This document shows, one piece after another, positions 53,050-59,591 of a stretch of 59,591 bases of DNA. The notes below the pieces were generated by a model. It made no database searches and was not told the origin of the DNA. It saw only the letters and a program-made list of their open reading frames with translations. This DNA is from Paenibacillus tyrphae. Lineage in GTDB: Bacteria; Bacillota; Bacilli; Paenibacillales; NBRC-103111. Location: contig NZ_BSDJ01000043.1 in the NCBI RefSeq assembly GCF_027925525.1, forward strand, positions 1-59,591, read 5' to 3'. Numbering within the stretch: the stretch's first letter is position 1; every line of letters begins with the position of its first letter. Position numbers and translations under genes: made by a program.

Positions 53050-53214
53050 TTTTGGTTATCAAGTTCGAACGTTCCGAGACAGCTGCAACTGCCTGCGACC
53101 GCTCTTGAATTCGGAAAACTTAATATAACTATAGCGTTATTTTTCCGAATTCAAAGGCGGCACGTAAACTCTCCGGCAGTTGCACTGTTCTCCACTGAAG
53201 CTTGATAACCAAAA
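53050..53214. repeat. 165-bp nested palindromic element between radA and disA
   Basis: Three sets of arms are nested. Outer: 53050-53063 with 53201-53214 (14 bp, perfect). Middle: 53084-53093 with 53175-53184 (10 bp, perfect). Inner: 53099-53118 with 53141-53160 (20 positions, one mismatch, one G-T), capped by ATAAC/GTTAT. The element fills the whole space from 3 bp after the radA stop to just before the disA ribosome binding site. It encodes no protein. The size and form are those of a palindromic mobile repeat or a structured RNA. Confidence 0.88.
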
Positions 53215-53217
53215 GAA

Positions 53218-54588
53218 TTATACTAAAGCAGCCGATAGCGCCTCGGCTACGGTATTGACGCCGATAATTTGAATGCCTGCCGGTGGCGTCCAGCCTTTCA
53301 GGCTTTTTTGCGGGAGAATGACGCGGCGGAACCCGAGCTTTTCCGCCTCACGCACCCGCTGGTCGACACGCGACACACCGCGCACCTCGCCCGTCAGGCC
53401 GACCTCGCCAAAGATGACGTCGAACGGCTGCGTCGGCTGTTCGCGGAAGCTGGAGGCAATGCTGACCGCTACCGCAAGGTCGACTGCAGGCTCATCCAGC
53501 TTCACACCGCCCGCAACGTTAAGGTAAGCGTCCTGATTTTGCAAAAACATGCCCATCCGCTTCTCCAGCACCGCGATAATGAGGGATAGTCGATTATGGT
53601 CGAAACCGGTCGCCATCCGTCGGGGGGACGGGAAGTTGGTAGATGAGACGAGAGCTTGAAGCTCTACGAGCACCGGACGCGTCCCCTCCATACTGGCGAC
53701 AACGGTCGAACCGGCAACGCCCAGCGGGCGCTCGGACAAAAACAGTTCCGACGGGTTGTTGACCTCGACCAAGCCGCTTTCCCGCATCTCGAAGATCCCG
53801 ATTTCGTTGGTCGAACCGAACCGATTTTTAACGGCGCGAAGCACCCGGTACGAATGATGCCGCTCCCCTTCGAAATATAGCACGCAATCGACCATATGTT
53901 CGAGTAATCGCGGTCCTGCAATGGCGCCCTCTTTAGTAACATGACCAACGAGGACGGTTGCGATTCCTTTCATTTTGGCGATCCGCATAAAATGCCCCGT
54001 GCATTCCCGCACCTGAGAGACCGAGCCGGGAGCTGAAGCCACGGCGCCGTGGTATACCGTTTGGATCGAGTCGATAACGATGAAATCCGGTTCGATCTCG
54101 TCAATCGCCGCTTCGATATGCTCCACATTCGTTTCGCACAGTACGAACAACAGCGGGGAAACGGCTTGCAGCCGATCAGCCCTCAGCTTCGTCTGGCGGA
54201 CGGATTCCTCTCCGGAAATATACAGCACTTTCAAGTCCAGCTGTGTCAGCAAATGCGACGTTTGCAGAAGCAGCGTCGACTTCCCGATCCCCGGGTCGCC
54301 GCCGACCAGAATCAAGGAGCCGGGCACGATACCGCCGCCAAGCACGCGGTTCAACTCCCGATTTTCCGTCACGATCCGCTCTTCTTGACTGCTTTCTATG
54401 TTTATGATAGAAACCGCTTTTTCTTTCTTGTTCAAAAAATTTGTGTGTAGCCCTTTGCTCTTAACAACGGTCTCCACTTCTTCCACAAATGTATTCCAAG
54501 CTTCGCAGCCCGGACATTTGCCGAGCCATTTCGGCGATTCGTAGCCGCATGACTGGCAGAAGAACTTTGTTTTTGTTTTCGCCATCAT
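53218..54588 (-). CDS. radA: DNA repair protein RadA
   Basis: 456 aa. An N-terminal zinc finger (CQSCGYESPKWLGKCPGC, residues 11-28), a RecA-like ATPase (GDPGIGKSTLL), the KNRFG motif (VKNRFGSTNEIG) and a C-terminal Lon-like domain are all present. RadA promotes branch migration in recombination and works with DisA. Start ATG at 54588 or 54585. It follows the clpC terminator. Confidence 0.98.
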   Translation of the reverse strand: MMAKTKTKFFCQSCGYESPKWLGKCPGCEAWNTFVEEVETVVKSKGLHTNFLNKKEKAVSIINIESSQEERIVTENRELNRVLGGGIVPGSLILVGGDPGIGKSTLLLQTSHLLTQLDLKVLYISGEESVRQTKLRADRLQAVSPLLFVLCETNVEHIEAAIDEIEPDFIVIDSIQTVYHGAVASAPGSVSQVRECTGHFMRIAKMKGIATVLVGHVTKEGAIAGPRLLEHMVDCVLYFEGERHHSYRVLRAVKNRFGSTNEIGIFEMRESGLVEVNNPSELFLSERPLGVAGSTVVASMEGTRPVLVELQALVSSTNFPSPRRMATGFDHNRLSLIIAVLEKRMGMFLQNQDAYLNVAGGVKLDEPAVDLAVAVSIASSFREQPTQPFDVIFGEVGLTGEVRGVSRVDQRVREAEKLGFRRVILPQKSLKGWTPPAGIQIIGVNTVAEALSAALV

Positions 54589-54683
54589 TTAACCCTGCTT
54601 TCTTATCCCAACTCAAAGTTTACCATTTTGACCCTGTCTTGAAAACCCTTGCCGCCGCCGAAAAGAAAAAAAGCTTTAATAGT

Positions 54684-54731
54684 AAATAAAAAAAGCATCC
54701 CTCCGGCCCAACTTGCAGCCGTGGGATGCTA
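54684..54731 (-). terminator. Terminator after clpC
   Basis: An 8-bp stem (54724-54731 with 54695-54702) encloses CGGC/GCCG pairs and is followed by TTTTTTATTT on the minus strand. It ends the ctsR-clpC operon before radA. The rest of the 176-bp gap up to radA has only a weak promoter-like stretch. Confidence 0.88.
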
Positions 54732-54764
54732 TGGAAGGAGCCTGCGCTCCTAAAACTTTTTGAC

Positions 54765-57209
54765 TTAAGCCTGGGTACCGACGCCTTGGTTGCGGTGAAC
54801 GATCAATTCGCCGTCCTTTTCGTCGATCGTAAGCGAGTCGCCTTTGGCGATGTTGCCGCGCAGCAATTCTTCGGATAACCGGTCTTCGATGTGTTTCTGA
54901 ATCGCTCTGCGCAGAGGTCTGGCGCCGAAGGTCGGATCGTAGCCTTCTTTGGCCAGGAACGCTTTGGCCGAATCGGTTAGGAAGAATTCGACTTCCTGCT
55001 CTTTCAACCGCTTGCGAAGCTCTTCGGCCATCAAAGTCACGATTTCGGCGATATGCTGCTCTTCCAAGGAGTGGAACACGATAATCTCGTCGATCCGGTT
55101 CAAGAACTCCGGACGGAAGCTTTTCTTCAGCTCGCCCATTACTTTTTCTTTCATATTGTTATAGTCTTTGCCTGCATCATGTGCAGCGGTGAAGCCGAGC
55201 GTCGAGTTTTTCTTGATCGTATCGGCACCAACGTTCGATGTCATGATGATCAGCGTATTGCGGAAGTCAACCGTACGGCCTTTGGAATCCGTCAGGCGGC
55301 CGTCTTCAAGTACCTGTAGCAAAATGTTGAATACTTCCGGGTGCGCCTTTTCGATTTCGTCCAGCAGGACAACGGAATACGGCTTACGGCGTACTTTTTC
55401 GGTCAATTGACCGCCTTCTTCGTATCCGACGTATCCCGGAGGCGCTCCGACCAAACGAGAAGTAGAGTGTTTCTCCATATACTCGGACATGTCGATCCGA
55501 ACGACGGCATTCTCGTCACCGAAGAGAGACTCGGCAAGCGCACGGGCCAACTCGGTTTTCCCGACACCGGTCGGACCAAGGAAGATGAACGAGCCCATTG
55601 GACGTTTCGGGTCTTTCAGACCTGCTCTAGCGCGGCGAATTGCGCGGCTGACCGCCTTGACCGCTTCGTCTTGGCCGATCACCCGGTCATGCAGGATGGA
55701 TTCCATTTTCAGCAGGCGCTGAGTTTCTTCCTCAGCCAGCTTCACGACAGGAATACCGGTCCAGCTTGCTACGACCTGAGCAATATCGTCTGGCGTTACT
55801 TCGGAGTCAGTGCGTCCTTGCTTCTCTTTCCATTCGTTCTTCGTCGAATCCAGCTCTTCGCGCAGCTTCTGCTCCGTATCGCGCAGCGATGCCGCTTTCT
55901 CGAATTCCTGGCTTTGCACGGCAGCGTCTTTTTCCTTGCGGATGTCTTCGAGACGGCTTTCCAGCTTTTTCAGATCCGGTGGTACCGTATACGAACGGAG
56001 CCTTACTTTGGAGCTGGCTTCGTCGATCAAGTCGATCGCTTTATCCGGAAGGAACCGGTCCGTAATATAACGGTCGGATAGCTTCACGGCTTGCTCGATA
56101 GCTTCATCCGTAATTTTCACGCGGTGATGCGCTTCGTAACGGTCACGCAGCCCGTGCAAAATCTGAATCGCTTCTTCAGGCGACGGTTGATCGACCGTGA
56201 TTGGCTGGAAGCGTCTTTCCAGCGCTGCGTCTTTTTCGATATATTTGCGGTACTCGTCAAGCGTCGTAGCCCCAATGCACTGGAGCTCTCCGCGAGCCAG
56301 AGCCGGCTTCAAAATGTTCGAAGCATCGATCGCGCCTTCCGCCCCGCCGGCACCGATCAGCGTATGCAGCTCGTCAATAAACAAGATGATATTTCCGGCT
56401 TGCCGGATTTCATCCATAATTTTTTTCAGGCGGTCTTCGAATTCGCCGCGGTATTTCGTACCAGCGACGACCGAACCCATATCCAAGGTCATGACGCGCT
56501 TATCACGCAGCGTTTCCGGAATTTCGTTGGCGACGATTTTTTGCGCAAGTCCTTCGGCAATCGCCGTTTTACCTACGCCGGGTTCCCCAATGAGGACCGG
56601 ATTGTTTTTCGTACGGCGGCTGAGCACTTGAATCACGCGCTCGATTTCTTTGCTGCGGCCGATGACCGGGTCCAGGTTGCCATCTTTGGCATAAGCCGTC
56701 AGGTCGCGAGCCAGACCGTCCAAGGTCGGTGTATTCACATTCGTCGGGTTACCATGGTTAGGCGAGACCACCTCGCTGCTGCCAAGCAGTTGAAGTACTT
56801 GCTGACGGGCCTTGTTCAGGCTCACACCCAAATTGTTCAATACGCGTGCAGCAACGCCTTCGCCTTCACGAATCAAGCCGAGCAGAATGTGCTCCGTTCC
56901 GACGTACGTGTGTCCCAGCTTGCGGGCTTCGTCCATCGACAGCTCGATTACTTTTTTCGCCCGCGGCGTGTATGCGATATTCGATGGCTGCTCTTGTCCC
57001 CGTCCGATCAGCGATTCGACTTCATCTTGAATTTTCTCCAGACCGAGTCCGAGCGCAATAAGCGCCTTCGCGGCAATGCCTTCGCCTTCACGAATCAGAC
57101 CGAGCAGAATGTGCTCTGTTCCGATATTGTTGTGTCCCAAACGAACTGCTTCCTCCTGCGCCAAGGACAATACCTTTTGCGCGCGTTCCGTAAATCTGCC
57201 AAACATCAT
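54765..57209 (-). CDS. clpC: ATP-dependent Clp protease ATPase subunit ClpC
   Basis: 814 aa AAA+ unfoldase. Two ClpN repeats (about 1-145) bind MecA and phospho-arginine; AAA-1 has GEPGVGKTAIAEG; a UVR-like middle segment (about 420-455) follows; AAA-2 has GPTGVGKTELA. The LGF-type loop for ClpP docking is seen around NSTLGFTAAHD. Start ATG at 57209, with GGAGGTG upstream; a 26-residue longer frame is rejected. Last gene of the ctsR operon. Confidence 0.98.
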   Translation of the reverse strand: MMFGRFTERAQKVLSLAQEEAVRLGHNNIGTEHILLGLIREGEGIAAKALIALGLGLEKIQDEVESLIGRGQEQPSNIAYTPRAKKVIELSMDEARKLGHTYVGTEHILLGLIREGEGVAARVLNNLGVSLNKARQQVLQLLGSSEVVSPNHGNPTNVNTPTLDGLARDLTAYAKDGNLDPVIGRSKEIERVIQVLSRRTKNNPVLIGEPGVGKTAIAEGLAQKIVANEIPETLRDKRVMTLDMGSVVAGTKYRGEFEDRLKKIMDEIRQAGNIILFIDELHTLIGAGGAEGAIDASNILKPALARGELQCIGATTLDEYRKYIEKDAALERRFQPITVDQPSPEEAIQILHGLRDRYEAHHRVKITDEAIEQAVKLSDRYITDRFLPDKAIDLIDEASSKVRLRSYTVPPDLKKLESRLEDIRKEKDAAVQSQEFEKAASLRDTEQKLREELDSTKNEWKEKQGRTDSEVTPDDIAQVVASWTGIPVVKLAEEETQRLLKMESILHDRVIGQDEAVKAVSRAIRRARAGLKDPKRPMGSFIFLGPTGVGKTELARALAESLFGDENAVVRIDMSEYMEKHSTSRLVGAPPGYVGYEEGGQLTEKVRRKPYSVVLLDEIEKAHPEVFNILLQVLEDGRLTDSKGRTVDFRNTLIIMTSNVGADTIKKNSTLGFTAAHDAGKDYNNMKEKVMGELKKSFRPEFLNRIDEIIVFHSLEEQHIAEIVTLMAEELRKRLKEQEVEFFLTDSAKAFLAKEGYDPTFGARPLRRAIQKHIEDRLSEELLRGNIAKGDSLTIDEKDGELIVHRNQGVGTQA

Positions 57210-57270
57210 GTGTAACACCTCCAAAGATTGGTATAGCGTATGCTTATTATGCGGTTTCGTATGTTGACGG

Positions 57271-58338
57271 CTAGCCCGTTTCTGCAATTTTTTCCCGGAT
57301 GAGCTGTGCGCGCCTAATGTCTCTTTCTTCAGGTGTCAGCTTTTCTCCTGCCGACTGCTGCAAAAATCCAGGCTGGGTCATCACCAAAAGCTCGTTGAGC
57401 ACATGTGGGGAGACATTTTTGATAAACCCGAGATCAATCCCGAGCCGCACGTCCGACAGCCGCTGCGCCGCTTCTTTGGAATCCATAATCGCCGCATACG
57501 ATAAGACGCCATAAGAACGGCTGACCCGGTCCAAAATTTTGGCTCTCGTCTCGTAGATCAGCTTCTGTCTAGCCGCACGTTCATGCTCGATAATTTGTCG
57601 CACAACGCCGTACAGGTTATCGATAATTTCCTCTTCGGATTGTCCCAGCGTGATCTGGTTCGAAATCTGGAACAGGTTGCCGAGCGCTTCGCTGCCTTCG
57701 CCATACAACCCCCGCACGGCTAGCCCAACTTGAGTAATAGCCGATAATATGCGGTTGATCTGCTGCGTCAGAACTAGCGCGGGAAGATGGATCATCACCG
57801 AAGCGCGAATCCCTGTACCCACGTTCGTAGGACAGCTCGTCATGTACCCGTGTTTTTCGTCAAAAGCATAATTCAAATGCGTTTCGAAAATATCGTCGAT
57901 CTGGTTGGCCAGATCCCAAGCTTCTTTAATCTGAAAACCAGGACACAAGCACTGAATCCGAAGATGGTCTTCTTCATTGACCATGATACTAACGGACTCG
58001 TTGTCACTGAGAATGACGGCTCCGTTGCGCGATTCGTTAGCCAATGCCGGACTAATCAAATGCTTTTCGACCAGCACCCGTCTCTCCAGTTCATTCAAAT
58101 CGGACAGCGGCAGCATCGAAAAGCGGCTGATCGTGCCCAGCTCTTCATTATGAGCGACTTGGGCTACCTGTTCCAGCACTTCCTTCGATTGCTGGTTCGT
58201 CGCCAACATAGGGAAGGGGTACGCCTGCATATTTCGCGCGATGCGTATGCGGCTGCTGATGACGATATCCGAATCCGGCCCTTCACCCTTCATCCAATCG
58301 CTAAGCGCATTCTCTGTAAAACGGCTTGCTTCCGTCAT
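57271..58338 (-). CDS. mcsB: Protein arginine kinase McsB
   Basis: 355 aa phosphagen-kinase-like enzyme. It phosphorylates arginines in damaged proteins, marking them for ClpCP, and inactivates CtsR. SSRIRIARNMQAYPFP and the CPTNVGTGIRASVMI block are conserved. The C-terminal RDIRRA matches the RDxxRA phospho-arginine receptor motif. Start ATG at 58338 follows AAGGAGG. Confidence 0.97.
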   Translation of the reverse strand: MTEASRFTENALSDWMKGEGPDSDIVISSRIRIARNMQAYPFPMLATNQQSKEVLEQVAQVAHNEELGTISRFSMLPLSDLNELERRVLVEKHLISPALANESRNGAVILSDNESVSIMVNEEDHLRIQCLCPGFQIKEAWDLANQIDDIFETHLNYAFDEKHGYMTSCPTNVGTGIRASVMIHLPALVLTQQINRILSAITQVGLAVRGLYGEGSEALGNLFQISNQITLGQSEEEIIDNLYGVVRQIIEHERAARQKLIYETRAKILDRVSRSYGVLSYAAIMDSKEAAQRLSDVRLGIDLGFIKNVSPHVLNELLVMTQPGFLQQSAGEKLTPEERDIRRAQLIREKIAETG

Positions 58339-58363
58339 AAGCACTCCTCCTTACCTCACCCGT

Positions 58364-58882
58364 CTATCCTTCGGCAACCTTTTTCTCAAGCTCGCGGATT
58401 TGATCCCGCAGACGGGCTGCTTCTTCGAATTCCTCGTTATCGATACGGATCAGCAATTCCTTTTTCAACTGATCTATTTCACGCTTATGTTTAATTAACC
58501 CGCCGGATCGCTTGGGAACCTTGCCGGTATGAATAATATTGCCATGAACGCGTTTGAACAGCGGGTCCAGCTTCTCCCCAAAATGCTTATAGCACTCGCT
58601 GCAGCCGAAACGGCCGATTTTGCTGAACTGCGTATACGTTAGTCCGCAATGCTCGCAGCGGCTAGGCTGTACTTTGTTGGCTAGCGTACTATGCGCCGAC
58701 GGTTCGAAATCAAGCAGCCCGCTGAGCAGATTATGAATGGAGAACCCATTGGCCGTCCCCGGGATGAGCTCCCCTTTTTCTCTGGCGCACGATTCGCAAA
58801 TGTGAAACTCCGTCTTCTCGCCATTCAAAATTTTCGTAAAATGAAGCGTCGCTTGCTTCTTGCCACATTCCTGACAAATCAT
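58364..58882 (-). CDS. mcsA: McsB activator protein McsA
   Basis: 172 aa. Two zinc-finger-like modules (CQECGKKQ...CESC at about 3-31 and CEHCGLT...CSEC at about 76-96) and a C-terminal UVR coiled coil (about 133-168; EEFEEAARLRDQIRELEKK). McsA activates McsB and reports redox or metal stress through its cysteines. AAGGAGGG is 6-7 nt upstream. Between ctsR and mcsB. Confidence 0.95.
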   Translation of the reverse strand: MICQECGKKQATLHFTKILNGEKTEFHICESCAREKGELIPGTANGFSIHNLLSGLLDFEPSAHSTLANKVQPSRCEHCGLTYTQFSKIGRFGCSECYKHFGEKLDPLFKRVHGNIIHTGKVPKRSGGLIKHKREIDQLKKELLIRIDNEEFEEAARLRDQIRELEKKVAEG

Positions 58883-58930
58883 CTGGGTCCCTCCTTTAAT
58901 CTTGCCCTGGGACGGCAGGATACGAATATT

Positions 58931-59392
58931 TCATTTGCTTAGCAAAGAAATCAACATCGCCTTCAATATTCTTGCCCTGATCTCATCCCTTAGAGGCAAC
59001 TTCAAGATCAGAACCTCCCGGGTAATGGCTGCTTTCATCAATGCCGCTTCCCGCGAAGAGATGAAGCCCCCTTCTTCCAGCTGATACAGCAGTCCTTCGG
59101 ATGCAAGCTGATCCATATGCGTACCGATGGTTTGGAAAATATGGTCCATCACCGCGCCATGCGATTGCAGCTCGATTCTTTGAATTCGAATGTAACCGCC
59201 GCCGCCCCGCTTGCTCTCGACAATGTACCCTTTCTCCAATGTAAAACGGGTACTAATGACGTAATTGATCTGCGAGGGGACGCAGTTGAATTGATCGGCC
59301 AGTTCATTACGTTGGATCTCGATCACACCGTCGGGGCTCTGCTGCAAAGTTTGCTTCAGATATTGCTCAATAATTTCTGAAACATTGCGCAT
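58931..59392 (-). CDS. ctsR: Transcriptional repressor of class III heat-shock genes CtsR
   Basis: 153 aa. The N-terminal winged helix-turn-helix (QLADQFNCVPSQINYVISTR) ends in the glycine-rich wing RGGGGYIRI, which also senses heat. The C-terminal helical domain dimerises. It represses its own operon and other clp genes by binding the operator at 59483-59499. First gene of ctsR-mcsA-mcsB-clpC. Confidence 0.98.
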   Translation of the reverse strand: MRNVSEIIEQYLKQTLQQSPDGVIEIQRNELADQFNCVPSQINYVISTRFTLEKGYIVESKRGGGGYIRIQRIELQSHGAVMDHIFQTIGTHMDQLASEGLLYQLEEGGFISSREAALMKAAITREVLILKLPLRDEIRARILKAMLISLLSK

Positions 59393-59482
59393 CTATTCGA
59401 CCTCCCGCGACAGAAGTTAAACCATATTTAAAGTGAAGAAAGCCAAGATGATCTAGTTAAATCTAGCTGTAAAATCATTGAC

Positions 59483-59499
59483 TTTGACTTTCTTTGACT
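59483..59499 (-). promoter_or_regulatory. CtsR operator
   Basis: On the minus strand AGTCAAA-GAA-AGTCAAA is a tandem heptad repeat with a 3-bp spacer, a close match to the CtsR consensus (A/GGTCAAA-NAN-A/GGTCAAA). A third, overlapping GTCAA half follows. It lies 8 bp downstream of the -10, over the expected start of transcription, so bound CtsR would block initiation. Confidence 0.95.
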
Positions 59500-59507
59500 T
59501 TAACTAC

Positions 59508-59535
59508 ATTATAGCAGATTTGCGTAAGATTGCAA
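59508..59535 (-). promoter_or_regulatory. Promoter of the ctsR-mcsA-mcsB-clpC operon
   Basis: On the minus strand TTGCAA (59530-59535) and TATAAT (59508-59513) are 16 bp apart. The CtsR operator follows at once. The last 55 bp of the window (to 59591) hold no gene. Confidence 0.8.
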
Positions 59536-59591
59536 CTCCCCCACCTATTTCTTAGTTTGGGGTCGTCCGGCGACTTTTATTCTTGCGACAT

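Overview
The window comes from an endospore-forming Gram-positive bacterium, most likely a member of the Paenibacillaceae. It carries the ctsR-to-rrn block of the Bacillus chromosome in nearly the same gene order as I recall for B. subtilis, shown here in reverse, so almost every gene is on the minus strand. Sporulation and germination genes (kbaA, gerD, cwlD, pdaB, sigH) point to a spore former. The pssA gene between yacL and disA, and a SpoIIM-family gene next to pdaB, point towards Paenibacillaceae rather than Bacillus sensu stricto; this is an inference from gene order and protein sequence, not from a database search.

Layout in the direction of transcription (right to left): ctsR-mcsA-mcsB-clpC (heat shock and protein arginine phosphorylation, with a CtsR operator); radA-disA-pssA; yacL-ispD-ispF-gltX; a cysteine T-box and then cysE-cysS-mrnC-rlmB-rae1; sigH; rpmG-secE-nusG-rplK-rplA; an L10 leader and rplJ-rplL, a terminator, and an rsmC-like methyltransferase; rpoB-rpoC; rplGB-rpsL-rpsG-fusA-tuf; the S10-spc-alpha ribosomal superoperon from rpsJ to rplQ (including secY, adk, map and infA); truA; rplM-rpsI; a sulfate-assimilation pair cysH-sat; and cwlD-salA. 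gerD and pdaB are the only genes on the plus strand. The left edge holds the promoter and leader of an rRNA operon whose 16S gene lies just outside the window.

The genes are almost all housekeeping: transcription (rpoA, rpoB, rpoC, nusG, sigH), translation (about 30 ribosomal proteins, EF-Tu, EF-G, IF-1, tRNA synthetases, rRNA and tRNA modification), protein export (secY, secE), isoprenoid and phospholipid synthesis, c-di-AMP synthesis and proteolysis. No prophage, insertion sequence, CRISPR array or defence island was seen.

The less ordinary signal lies between the genes. There is (1) a 165-bp nested palindrome between radA and disA; (2) a second, unrelated 106-bp nested palindrome just upstream of the rpoBC promoter; (3) a family of about 30-bp hairpin modules ending in the sequence CTTCGTAAGC, eight copies at four places, all in ribosomal-protein operons and each group abutting a ribosome binding site; (4) a possible attenuator in the rpoB leader; and (5) several conserved-type leader RNAs (T-box, L10, L13 and S10 leaders). 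Compared with the recalled Bacillus order, the ECF-transporter genes are missing between rplQ and truA, and cysH-sat is present between rpsI and cwlD.
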